A model generated the notes under the pieces. It saw only the letters and a list, made by a program, of their open reading frames with translations. It did no database searches and was not told the origin of the DNA. The translations under genes and the position numbers were made by a program. Source: Marsupella aquatica (Eukaryota; Marchantiophyta). From it: a stretch of DNA of 64,000 bases. The stretch spans positions 22,940,001 to 23,004,000 of the forward strand of contig OZ316894.1 of assembly GCA_973895155.1 (NCBI GenBank). Reading direction: 5' to 3'. Below, piece by piece: positions 1-10,299 of the stretch. The first letter of the stretch is position 1; every line of letters starts with the position of its first letter.

Positions 1-1672
1 TGGAGTCTATCATCATTGCAGAGCTCGACAAGGAGCTAAGAGCAACCCGGGAGGAGAGGACTACCTTGAAACAAGAACGGGAGGAAGCCTAGAAGGAACT
101 AGAGGAGGCGCGCAAGGACCTGGATGAGACCCAGGAGGAGTTGGAGGAAATCACGAGGAAGATGGAGAACCTCCAGCGGCGGGCCGACAACCAAACGGAG
201 CGGCTGAAGAAACAAGCCACAGTATTTAAGTGCTTGTCTTCATCAGGCCCAACTCCAATTGGGGCAACCAAGTTACCAGGAGTGGTACTGGCCGAAGAAA
301 AAGCCGCGCCACCTGCACCAGTGCCGGAAGTAAGTGGGAAGGGGAAGGGACTAGCTGCCGAACCAGAAAAGAAGAAGAAGCGGAAACCTTCAGGGTCAAG
401 GAGTAATCCGACTCCACAAGCCGTGGTGACCAAGGAGGTAGAACCAGCACCATCCTCCGGCATGAATACGGCAATAGATCCCGCTGTTATCACAGGTGGG
501 GGTGGTGCGGCCCAAGCCGAACTACTCAGTAATGAGGCCGGTATTCCAGATCCGCCTCTTGAGCAGGCCGGGGAGACCGTAGCCGAGGTTGAGGCCGTAA
601 CCGATTCCCGAGCCGATGCCGACGCCGATGGTGGACCCAGTCAGGCCGATGGAGAGTTGACTCAGTCAAAGGCAGGTAATCTGTCAGAGAATGAACCTAC
701 GGCAGTGGCTGAGGAGGAAGCGTTGGGGGCGTCCATTAAGGATCCACCACCGGTGTCGTGACGGTGCAAGGGCGCCGTTCCTTTTAGGGAGGGCGGACGT
801 GGAGGGAGGAGGCGTGAGTGGGCAGGGCGGGCGCTGATCTCCAAGTTTAGGATTAGGATCAGGACCAGGAGCGGCCCTGACACTTAGCTTAGTGGGATTG
901 CGGTTCCACTGGTAGGAGCAACACTTGTGCTCCTGCCTTGCTGTACATAGGTAGATTCGGGCAAGTAGATTACTGTTAAGTAGATTAGGCTTACGATGCA
1001 AAGAATGGCGGATCCACTACCAGGATAAGTACCTGGGCAGCGGGGAGCTCAGGGCCTCTTCTTTAGCAAGTTTTTAGTTTGCACCAGCCGGGCTGGGATC
1101 AAGTAGTACGAGAAGCTCTCGGTTAGTCATACAGTGACCCTTGTGTATATTCATGTTTCCTCATGCCTAAGAGCTGAATAGAGTTGGCCTCATGGCTTAG
1201 TTCGCAGAGCTTGTGTATGAGATGTACTATTTGTATGGCAAGTGCATGGTATGACTCAGTCAGAATGAGTCATTTTGCTATTTGTGTGTCGCATTAACTT
1301 GTGTGAAGAGTGCCCACATCAACCAGAAGGAAGGAAAGTAAGCAGGGGAGTGAGTGTTGGATGTGTCGAGCTGAGAGAGGTCTTAGCGGCTTAACCAAGC
1401 CTATTGGGGATCATTCCGGCGGCGGAATCCAAACATACCTAACAAGACGGAGGGGAAGACAGGGGAAGGCCTAGATTAGGCCGGCTACGTATCTCATGAC
1501 CCGATGAAGGATCTGTCCAGTATATGTGTGTAAAATGTTAATAGTAGTAGTAGAAGGTTAGCAGCGTCCCATGCCACTAAGCCGTGGAAACGGCCTTGCC
1601 AAGCGCGAAACCTGCGGGAATCGGCTTGAGCTGGGGGTTTCTTGGGTTTAGGGAGCCATGGGACGCACCACA
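1..1672 (+). mobile_element. Family A ORF-bearing LTR-like element, right part (cut by window edge)
   Basis: This stretch matches 58728-60377 closely through the end of the ORF and the whole 3' noncoding part, so it is a second copy of the family A element. It ends in ...CGCACCACA at 1672, the same terminus as the copy ending at 60377. The next five bases (GCTCG) would be its target duplication, but the left partner is outside the window. Positions 762-1672 hold no gene. They contain the imperfect palindrome ATTCCGGCGGCGGAAT near 1413, which recurs in the other two copies. It is probably a solo LTR, because related units at 4337-8360 and 33925-38432 are LTRs. Confidence 0.75.
3..761 (+). pseudogene. 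C-terminal part of the family A LTR-borne protein
   Basis: Reading frame 3 is open from the window edge to a TGA at 759-761, apart from one TAG at 90-92 that breaks the coiled-coil part. The start of the frame is a Glu/Lys/Leu-rich heptad region (ELDKEL, EELEEITRKMENLQRRADNQ). A short basic patch (KKKKRK) follows, then a long acidic, Ala/Pro/Gly-rich tail ending in DPPPVS. The ORF at 57106-59481 has the same order and is intact over this part. No enzymatic motif is visible. A structural, gag-like or DNA/RNA-binding role is only a guess. The stop marks this copy as a pseudogene unless it is read through. Confidence 0.7.
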
Positions 1673-1844
1673 GCTCGCCCGCTTGCCAAATCCTGCCGAA
1701 TAGCAGCCAAGCCGCGTTCAGCCTCCCAAGGGAGCTTGCGTTGGGGAGGCAAGGCCAAGTAGGTATGGAGGCTGAGTCCCAAGGGCGCTCGGTCCCTAGA
1801 CCATCAGTGGGCGAACCGGGAGACGGTGTTAGAGTCGGGGCCGT
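1673..1844 (+). repeat. Left fragment of the 5' LTR (or flank) of gypsy element C
   Basis: There is no gene here. Bases 1841-1844 (CCGT) are the target duplication of element B and match 40431-40434. Removing element B joins this stretch directly to 40431 and to the LTR end and primer site at 40.93 kb. It is therefore DNA upstream of element C's primer site, most likely the start of its 5' LTR. The exact LTR start cannot be fixed. Confidence 0.5.
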
Positions 1845-3203
1845 TGTCCTGGGAATAGTGAGCTCTCAAGATAACGTCGGGTGCCTGGCTGCATGTGCTA
1901 ATTATGCTACTTATCACTTGTAAGAGACCTCATGCTTAGAACCAATTCCCTTGAGAGCCTTGTCCCCTCCCGGCCATTTCTCAAGTTCCTTGGGTTCCCC
2001 TGTGCCTCTTGCGGTTTTCTCCAGATAAATTGGGTGGGAAGGGCATACCCTTTTCCGCAAGGACTCCTAAGCACTTTTGGTACCAAGAGATTTGTGTGAT
2101 CTACTCCAGATAATGGCAATAACACCAGAGTAGTCGAGGCCAGGCCCACACTCCACAAATCTCTCCTTCAAGTGATAATCTTCTCTATTTACTTCTATCA
2201 ACTCTCGGCTATGATCTCTCTTCTATTACACTATTATGAATACACTCACATCCCCATCTGTGCATCTATATAGTATTAATGGATCCGACGACGCGATAAT
2301 TGCAGTGTATCCTTCTTCCCCAAACTTCTGTGTAAGAACCTGCCTAATATCTACCTTCCTCTTTACTATCAACTTAATGCTCATCGTAGAACACAAATTC
2401 AGAATCTATGGACTCTCATTCAAATCAATATTGACATTCATACTTCCTATTATGCTTACTAACTAAGAGAGGTTCAGTGGCAGAGCCGTCCCTACTTGAT
2501 CACAGGTTCATGGACATTATATCTATGGTATTGGCGGCATAGCCGACCTTGCCAGATTCAAAGCTCCATCTTCAAGGTACTCGAGTGGTGGCAGTGCCTT
2601 CCATGACCAAGAATCAAGAAACTTAGAACCTTTCCACCATAGAAACCGATGGCATAGCCATTCCGTTAGTCCTAGAACCAATGTTCAAGCATTCCTTCAA
2701 TGCAAATGCACACAATATGCGCTCTATGCACTCTCTATCCTCGCACTCATACACTTGAAATGCTGAAAAAATGGACTCCTTGGGAGGACGAACCTCCCTC
2801 TTATTTATAGTTGGAGCCAGGCTACGCTGGTCCCTTTACAAGAGTATCCCAGAAGATACTAGAATTAACTAGAACTTATTAGAACTTACTTTTTACCACG
2901 GTAAATTCTAGAACTCACTTTTTACCATGGTAAATTCTAGAACTTACCGGAATTTACCTTTTTACTATGGTAAATACAAGAAATTACTATTTACTAAGGT
3001 AGATTCTAGAAGTTATTGGAATTACCTTTTTACTATGGTATATACAAGAAATTACTATTTATTAAGGTAGATCTTGAAAATAACCAAGACTTATAATTTT
3101 ACTTGGTAAAACCCAAAATCTCATTTTTACCACAAAAACCTCTACTTTTATATTTTCACACAAAACTAAGCTATTCTCCATATAATCTAATTCCCTTACG
3201 ACA
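1845..3203 (-). repeat. 3' LTR of gypsy element B
   Basis: This LTR is 1359 bp and aligns along its length with 39068-40430, with only scattered substitutions by eye. A reverse-strand TATA box (TATAAATA, 2809-2802) lies downstream of a tandem region at about 2890-3080. That region repeats the palindromic core TTTACC(A/C)(T/C)GGTAAA every 45 bp or so and occupies the U3 enhancer position. Short ORFs inside are shared with the other LTR only because the LTRs are copies. Confidence 0.92.
2802..2809 (-). promoter_or_regulatory. TATA box in element B 3' LTR
   Basis: The reverse complement reads TATAAATA. It is conserved at 40034-40027 in the other LTR and sits just downstream (in element orientation) of the U3 tandem repeats. 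Confidence 0.6.
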
Positions 3204-3218
3204 TTCACCCCCACTGAA
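3204..3218 (-). other. Polypurine tract of gypsy element B
   Basis: Read on the reverse strand this is TTCAGTGGGGGTGAA, a purine-rich run directly before the 3' LTR (TGTCG...). This is the normal priming site for plus-strand DNA synthesis and it fixes the element's orientation. Confidence 0.7.
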
Positions 3219-4278
3219 TCTGTGCAGCCTCCGGTCTGCACCAACCTTCGTTTTCCTCATATTCTTCCAAGTTATCTAGGGCCTCATTTCCTCCAAACCT
3301 ATTCCTTTGTTTGAAAAGCTTGACTCGTTTCCCTGCATAAGGTGTACGATGCTCTGTTCCATCCAACTCTCGAATGCTGTAAGTCGCATTGTCAAGAACC
3401 TTAGTCACCACATAAGGTCCTCCCCACCTCCTTGCAAACTTCTTAAGTGCCGAATGTTGATTATCCAAATTGTTGTCTGAAATCAACACCCAATCACCTT
3501 CGTGGATGGGAATTGGTCGGAGTCGATGGGTTTTGTCAAAGCGAATCTTGTTCTTCAAGCGCACCTCTGTCACCCTCTCCCTTGCAAGCTTTATCGTTTC
3601 TGGCTTAAGACTGAAGTGCTCGATCCTTCTTGCAATCAACTCTTCAGTGGAGACCAGATCTCTCCATTCTATGGTGCGCCAACTACAGACATCTTCCTCA
3701 GTTAGCATGAGTGGTAGATGCCCTGAAACTAGCTCGACTGGTGGAAACCCAGTGACCGAACTACAAGTGATTATATCAGCCATGAGTGCCAAAGGTAGCA
3801 ACTTAGGCCATAGTGAAGGCTTACCATGACACGCTTTCACTAATGCATTGACAATAGGTGGATGTCCTCTTTCACTTTTGCCATTTGCCTCTGGATTGTA
3901 AGCTGTGGTTAGCTTGAGGCGAATATGAAATTTCTGGAAGAACTCTCTTGCCTCATCGGAATCTAACTCTCCACGATCTGCTCGCATTTGGTAGAAGCAG
4001 CCATGTCTAGAAATGATATCCTCTAAGATGAATCGACAAACTTGTGAAGTTGTGTTTGATGTCAATGCTCTTCCCTCCACATATGACGACAAGTCTTCCC
4101 TAGCTAGAACTAGGAACTTGGCTCCACGAACTCCCAATGGCATATGAACCAGATCAAGCACCCATTGAAAGTGAAGTGATAATGGACGAGTTGGCCTTAA
4201 CCCATCACGATGCCAAATTTTGGAGTAGACTTGACAAATTTCACAAGTCTCTACATACCTTCGCACATCCGTATAGAC
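3205..4278 (-). pseudogene. Gypsy element B integrase, catalytic and C-terminal half
   Basis: The reverse-strand frame begins in the target duplication of element X and runs to 3205. It starts in the second half of the HHCC zinc domain (YVETCEICQVYS). The DD-E catalytic core follows (LDLVHMPLG, then RADRGE, then the glutamate in GKSERG). Last comes a C-terminal GPY-type fold (ARRWGGPYVVTKVL). The missing N-terminal half lies at 29823-29951 and rejoins in frame when element X is removed (GVYT followed by DVRRY). Integrase inserts the cDNA into the genome. The catalytic triad looks intact here, but the gene is physically split. The reading frame continues a short way into element X by chance. 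Confidence 0.9.
4269..4278. repeat. 10-bp target-site duplication of element X, left copy
   Basis: CCGTATAGAC is repeated exactly at 29813-29822. Element B's integrase frame is contiguous across one copy. A 9-10-bp duplication is typical of Mutator-like (MULE) transposition. Confidence 0.8.
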
Positions 4279-4336
4279 GAGGTGTTTACAAAAGACAGTA
4301 AACAGCAAACAGAAAACTATAATAGGAACTGGTAAC

Positions 4337-7300
4337 TGTGAGTATTGGGTAATACCGAAAACCTGAAATTACTGAAAAATTTAAACTTTTTACAGTGTTT
4401 AAGCCTGCTGTTGCTGTTAAAATGTCAAGTGTAAACTACGGGTATACTTTATAACGGGATTACGCATTTACGTGAATAAACGTTACGGGTTTATGGGTTT
4501 ACGGGTTTACACCAATACGGGGTTACGGCCTACACCTTACGCGTTTAAGAAAAGTGTACGTTACGGCGCTACGGCTAACTTCTCAACGGGACTTAGAAAC
4601 GGATTGGGGACTTCATACCTTGATAGGAATCAAGTAGAGAGTTCAGGCGCTCACTCCTGTATTTTCACCACCCCTATTCACTTGCTCTTTCTCTTCGAAA
4701 GCAACCTTTGCAGCACGCAAATCACCGTCGCAGCTATGGCGAACCTGGGTGCTGAGGAACAGTATCAAATTGAAGCTCTAGCAGTCTCAAAAGTAGTGGC
4801 AGCTCGTATACCACGAGCTCCTGATAGTCTTTCTAATCTACAAGACTCTTTACAGCACTTAGGATTGAAGCGCTTGCTCAGGATCCCCTGGAATGTCGAG
4901 CTCGACTCCTACCTCCAGGATTTTGTGAAGGGGACTATCATCCCGATTGAATTCAGGCGAACGATTCGAGCTCGCCCCAGCCTGTGGACTGTTGAGCAAA
5001 TTGCTTACGCCTTTGGATGCCCGTCAGAAGGAGAGGCGTTATGTTCCAAGAAGCAGGACTTATCTGCTCCATACTTCTCAGGAACTCGGAATGTCAAGAA
5101 TGGTTGGAACTTGTCCCAGTGTACTTATCCTGAATTGAGAGTGCTCATGGAATTTTTGGTACCCATTCTTCATCCGAAAAAGCCAACTCTCTGTCCTGTG
5201 GCCTTGGCTAACACCATTGTAGCTGCTCACAGTGGAGCGATAAAAGTAAATTGGGCCCTACTTTTGTTTAATGTAATGAAGGATCAAGTAAGGAGCTTGG
5301 AAGCAGGGAGGACCACTCGCTTACAGAATTATCTCTCGCAGCTCTATTATACCCATGACTGTTTATATCTGGAGGAAGAGACAGAGAGGGGGTTACTCCT
5401 GATTGACTTGGGTATTGAAGAAGAAATTCCTATGGAGGACATTGTACATGTCACCCCATTGAATTCGAATGATCAGAACGTTGAGGAGAATGCTGATGTT
5501 CCTATGGAGGATGCTTCATTAGAAGTTCCTACACATTCTCCTATGCATAATAGGGAAGTTGTTTGCCAATCAATAAGTAATGAGAATTTCCCTAGCCGGA
5601 CTACGAATGCAGACCCACTAGAAGCTGAAGAAGTAAGGAGCATTCATCAACAAGACGATGTTGCTACACCAACTACCGCTGTCATCCTAAGGACCAGCTC
5701 GTCCACTCCTTCGAAGGCAGAGTCGAATCAGTAGCTTATTGATAAGTTGATATCTCTCCTCAGTTGCAGTGATGATGGACTATATGATGCTGTTAATAAT
5801 TTGAGAATGGAGGTTGTTAGTTTGGGATCACCATTTCATGATCAGCTAAGCCCTGTCAGAATAACCTCTCCCCCAAGAGAACCAGCACCAATGGAGTTTG
5901 TGATCTGTACTCCTGTCACTGTACAACCCCCTCCCTTAGAAACAAGCAAACCTGTTCCACTAGCAGATAGTACCAGCTATGTGGCCATTGTGGATGACTT
6001 GTTAGAACTACTACAGTGTGAACCACCACAGATAGCATCTGTGGTCCGCAACTTGATCCAACAATGTCCAACTGCTAGTCCTACTCCTAGCCCAGGTTCG
6101 CAACCTTACAGCCCTGATTCTAACTACGAACCCACAGAAGGACCCACCTACAATCAGTCACAATATGAGCACCCTTATGACAAAGAAGATCTACCTGAAG
6201 ACTCTGATCCACCCTCAGACGGTGAAACTTATAGATCTTATGATAATTCTCTCGAGTCATCCCCAAGACAGGGATTTGAAGATGTTGATACTGCCTTAAG
6301 ATCCAATCCAAACTTAGTAGCAGTTGTCACTTCATCTACTCAAACACCTCGGAATGCCACCATCGAGAGTAGATACCCGAGACATCCAGAGTCCCAAGTG
6401 CACAGGTATGTGGAGACCTGTAAGATTATGCAGGCCAACAGACCACCGTTTGGAGAGTTCTGGAAATACTACTATCTCAAGAAGACAGAGGCCAGTTATA
6501 TCTTTGACCTCAGGTGTTTTGGAACTTCCAGACTGGAGATGGCACAATTTGATGAGTTTTGGACTGACTCTCTCTACTTCCGACCCATTCTTGCTGTAAT
6601 GCTACTTCAGGGTGATGTAGAGGTGGAGGATCCAGATTTAGTTCTGGCATATTTTGGAAATTTGGCAGCTTATGCCCTAGATTTTGTGGTTTCTTTTCTC
6701 ATGCAGAGTAAGAAATCTACTTCTCCCCAGAACGCTTACCTTCCTCGAGAGCCCAAGGTTACCCTTGTTTCAACCAGTTCATTAGCTGAGAAACAGAGAA
6801 TCTGGAACAATGTCACCTCTCAAACTCTAGCCAACTTCAACCGGTATTTCAGAGATGTCAAATGGAGGCTTCACCCTTTCTATTCCAGGATGCTGAACTC
6901 TGATGAATTTCTATACCATTATCCCCAAGTGTATGCTGCTACTTGCAATAATTATGACGTGATTGGGATATATAGAGAAGCTCTTCGAGTAGACATATGT
7001 TATCTAAGGAGAAGAATGCCCCTGATGTATCCTGAGAGACAACTGAGGTGCCTACCATACTCCAGAGGATCCCCACACCAGACTGAACTGATGGAAGTTA
7101 CTCAAGCTCGGACTGTTACTCTCGTGGAGCTACTCGAACCAGAAGACATCCGACAACAAGCTTGAGGAGTAGTCTAAGTCTTTTTAGTTAGTTTTAAGAG
7201 TAGTGCATCTTTCCCTATTTTTCAAAATGTGTTATAGAGCTTTAAAAGCTATGAAACTTATTTAGTGTGTAGTCTGAACCTAGGAAAACTCACTGGCAAA

Positions 7301-8360
7301 ATTTCAGAGTTTTCCGGGCCAAAAGTAGAAAGTTAAAAATAGTTGAATTCGTTAAGTCTTTAAGTCTACCGCATTCATCGGATTACGCCTTCACGTTTTT
7401 ATGCTTTTACGCGATTACGTCTTTACGCTTTTACGCTTTTACGGGTTCTTACTTAGCCATTTCCCGGCTTTTCACTTACTGAATTGCTATTTTGACTTTT
7501 TGAGGAGTATGAAGAGGCATGTCTCTTCGACCCTATGACCTCTTACTCTGTAGGTTTTTACTATAAGACCCCTCCACCGCTAGTGTAGTTGATGGTAAAG
7601 TCTAGCAATTTTTGTCTTTCCTTGGTGTTCTGCCAGTTGATCATGAATGTTAAGAGTTCGAGATCAAGCTTGACACCAGGAGAAGACTTTCCTCCTTCTT
7701 GTGGTTTAATTCTTTGAATAAATCATAGGAAGAAAAATTCCTTTTGTGCAAATCTTTTGAGTTGTGATGATAGATTCCTTTTTGGTGATTCATTACAATC
7801 TCTTGAGTTCTTAAAGTTAACTCATTGAGTTTGTGTCTCATTGAAATTGATGGATTTTCTTTCGTTTTGCTCAGTACCATCTAAATGTTGAAGTAGCTAC
7901 CTTTTAGATCTTATCTGAGTACCACTTAGAAAGAAAGGATAAGACATGTTGACGGCATTTTAAAAGGTACTCTAGTAAGCAGTTTAGATCTGAAAAGCAA
8001 TATGGATTTGAATCCTTAAGTCTTTTCATTTTGACTTATGTCTAAGGAGTAACCTTGGTCTATTCCAGACTCCCTTAGCATACTTTAAGATATTTTCCCT
8101 TGTGTTTTGTTAATCATTCCCTTTTCATTAATTTATGTTTACATGATGCTGAGTTATCATTAAAAACTACTCACCGCTGTGGAGCGATCTTCAAAATACC
8201 TTATTAAAGTAATCAAACTTGATTACTATGTGTGGAAAACATTTTTAGTTCTTTATTATTGTTTAAATCTATCAAACCAACCCCATCTTGTTCTTTACGG
8301 GAACGAATACCGAGTTTGAAGACCTTTAAGTGTGTTTTTGGTTCTTCATAGCAAACTACA
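4337..8360 (+). repeat. 5' LTR with an internal protein-coding ORF
   Basis: Both ends are defined. TGTGAG follows the GTAAC duplication, and ACTACA precedes the primer site by nine bases. Its last 62 bases recur exactly at 12814-12875. The ORF at 4736-7165 lies wholly inside it. Short degenerate TTTACG/TTACGG repeats flank the ORF at about 4440-4570 and 7375-7445. Bases 7166-8360 hold no gene and align patchily with 36890-38432 and with the LTR at 44544-45915 (shared GGAACGAATACCGAG-type block near the end). Confidence 0.88.
4736..7165 (+). pseudogene. LTR-borne ORF, family B (about 810 residues, one stop)
   Basis: ATG at 4736 opens a frame read to TGA at 7163-7165, with one TAG at 5732-5734. 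The N-terminal domain has LLRIPW, LWTVEQIAYAFGCPSEG, VKNGWNLSQCT and LMEFLVPILHP, then ALANTIVAAHSG and NWALLLFNVM. The same signature order appears in the solo LTR ORF (34335-36889) and, more distantly, in the family A ORFs. A Pro/Ser-rich middle carries helical repeats containing LLELLQCEPPQI. A conserved C-terminal domain follows (EFWKYYYLKK, LVLAYFGNL, KQRIWNNVTSQ). I do not recognise the family. A plant transposon-protein or gag-like domain is possible. No protease, polymerase or integrase motif is visible. Confidence 0.75.
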
Positions 8361-8369
8361 TGAGATTTT

Positions 8370-8387
8370 TGGCGCCGCTGCCGGGGA
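8370..8387 (+). other. Primer-binding site, tRNA-Asp type
   Basis: TGGCGCCGCTGCCGGGGA lies nine bases after the 5' LTR end. It matches the complement of the 3' end of plant tRNA-Asp as used by Athila-type elements. A one-base variant lies at 45922-45939. Confidence 0.85.
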
Positions 8388-8665
8388 ACAAATCAAGGAA
8401 GGTTTGAAGTACAGGCAGTGAATGCCAAAAGAAGGTTTTAATTCAGTAAAATAAGGGTGATTGCCACTATGGAACCTATTGGAGAATGGGCAATTCCAGG
8501 CTAGAAATTCGACCTTATACAGTGGAAAATGCACCAGAGGCATTTAGAGAGAGAGTTGGAGGAGAAAATCCTGCCACAATTTTGGAAAGAAAGAGGAAAG
8601 CTAAGGCCAAGAAGGAAAGATTAAGTGGTGCTTAGTAAGGGAATTCTTTTTTTTAGAGAAAGATA

Positions 8666-9526
8666 ATGGTAAAAAAGAACAGGCCTCAGAAAAGAGAGAG
8701 AGCCTTGATTAGGTCTAGGGATAATCAAACACACACGATTATCAGTGCCACTGCACGAGATAGAGCAACTATTTTGAGAAGGCAAGCGTCCAACCAAGGA
8801 GGGGGAAGCTACTTCTGGGGTGGCGAATTGGTGAAGGTTGACTCATGGGACACCAATTTTTTGTATGATTGTGTATTGGTTTTCAGAAGAGCCATAGATG
8901 GAAGACTGGAATTGATTGAAGCCACTCAAGATGATGAATTTGATGCCAATTTTATTTCCCCATTACTAAAAGAATATGACATTAAGGAGGAAATATTGGA
9001 GAAGGAACTTGAGTATCAATTAAGGAAAGCATTGGCACGTTTAAAAGGGGATCCCTTATGGAGGAACCAACTTGATTATGTTTTAACAGAGTTTTATCAA
9101 GATAATCCCAATTTAATACTTCGGGAGGAAAGACCGGTTATGACCTCCAATAGAAGGGAGCTGGTTGACACTTGTAAATGGCATGCCAGAAGTGGATGGG
9201 CTTTGTTAAAATGGAGGGATTTAAGTACAGAAAGAGTATCCTTTAAATGGACCTCCACCCTCCCTCAATGTTCTAAATTGACTGATGTAATAGTCTTTAA
9301 GAGAGTTTGGATTGATGATGAGGAATATAAGTTGCAGCCCATTAAGGAAGAACATGATTTAGAATTTGTAATAAGCAAGAATGGTCAAATTAGTAACTGG
9401 GTTACTAGAGAAGAAGAGCTGAGAATCAAGGAGGTGCTGGAAAAATTACACATTGTTGAACACCCTTGGGTGGATGCCCTGGACACTCTAGAAAATTTGT
9501 TGAATAACTACCGGACCTCGGCATAA
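8666..9526 (+). CDS. Unknown ORF between primer site and gag (286 aa)
   Basis: ATG at 8666 follows a 280-base leader without other features (8388-8665). The product is soluble-looking and mixed-charge, beginning with a basic stretch (KKNRPQKRERALIRSR). The middle is rich in Trp and acidic residues (WGGELVKVDSWDTNFLYDC, KWRDLSTERVSFKWTS). No zinc finger, transmembrane segment or catalytic motif is seen. Its place between the primer site and gag is that of the extra ORF1 of plant Ogre/Tat elements, but I see no sequence similarity that would justify the name. The frame is uninterrupted, suggesting recent insertion. Confidence 0.55.
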   Translation: MVKKNRPQKRERALIRSRDNQTHTIISATARDRATILRRQASNQGGGSYFWGGELVKVDSWDTNFLYDCVLVFRRAIDGRLELIEATQDDEFDANFISPLLKEYDIKEEILEKELEYQLRKALARLKGDPLWRNQLDYVLTEFYQDNPNLILREERPVMTSNRRELVDTCKWHARSGWALLKWRDLSTERVSFKWTSTLPQCSKLTDVIVFKRVWIDDEEYKLQPIKEEHDLEFVISKNGQISNWVTREEELRIKEVLEKLHIVEHPWVDALDTLENLLNNYRTSA

Positions 9527-9566
9527 AAGAGGACAACAGAAGGGGGGATTTCCCCAAATTAAAACC

Positions 9567-9860
9567 TTGATTCTAACTTTGAATAAGCAATGTGGCAAAA
9601 TAATTGAAATGCCTCCGATCAGGTCTTTAGGCACTTTGAGAGTAAGGAATTTGCATAAATGGTATGTTCAAACATGGGTACTGTCCCTAAAAGGAAGGAG
9701 GGGTATTCATTGGTTAAGTATTACCTGGTGGGAAGGAGGAGTTTTGCATCTGGTTATTTTAAAGTTAAATGGTAGAGTTACTGGAGAGGAGTATATCCTT
9801 ATCTCCATACAAGAATTAGCTAGAATAATATTGCAAAATCAAAATAGAAGACTCAGATAA
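9567..9860 (+). CDS. Small unknown ORF (97 aa) after the upstream ORF
   Basis: This open frame starts 40 bases after the previous stop and is rich in Trp, Arg and Leu (WYVQTWVLSLKGRRG, HWLSITWWEGG). It could be a frameshifted continuation of the 8666-9526 protein rather than a separate gene. I do not recognise it. Confidence 0.35.
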   Translation: MILTLNKQCGKIIEMPPIRSLGTLRVRNLHKWYVQTWVLSLKGRRGIHWLSITWWEGGVLHLVILKLNGRVTGEEYILISIQELARIILQNQNRRLR

Positions 9861-10299
9861 GGAAGGACGAGCCAAAGTTGGTTGTAAACCAATCAGGGGA
9901 GAGACACTTTCCAAGGGGCACCACCGTAATGTGAGGAGATGCCATTACAGGTCAAACATTACGGGTTTACGACTCTACAATTTTACGGAGTTATGACTTT
10001 ATGTTTACGCCTTTACGCCTTTACGACTTTACGTCTCTACGACTTTACGTGTTTACGAGTTGACGAGTTGACGGGTTGACGTTTTTGAGGTTGAGGAGTC
10101 ACGAGTCAAGGTTGCGTCTCTTCGACTCGCGACTGAGTCTTTTGACTGTTCGGACATACCGCCCATAAGACCCCAGCGGAAAAGGCACGATACCAAGGGA
10201 CGCGATTGTTCCTGCTAGAAGAGACGGTTCAAGAAAGACTAAGGGTCAACCCGACACCATAAACTTGTGCCAGAAGAGTGCCGATTTTCAGAATGTGGG
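9861..10299 (+). repeat. Noncoding spacer with TTTACG-type short repeats
   Basis: No gene is seen. From about 9955 to 10085 the sequence is a degenerate array of TTTACG/TTGACG units. The same unit flanks the LTR ORF of this element at 4440-4570 and 7375-7445, so it is a family-specific noncoding repeat. Confidence 0.6.

Noticed and set aside
1907-2466. Two ORFs conserved between 1.9-2.5 kb and 39.1-39.7 kb
   Set aside because: They lie in the two LTRs of element B and are conserved only because LTRs are copies; their orientations conflict and no domain is seen.
4440-4570. Degenerate telomeric repeat (TTTAGGG-like)
   Set aside because: The unit is TTTACG/TTACGG and recurs only at specific places of one retroelement.
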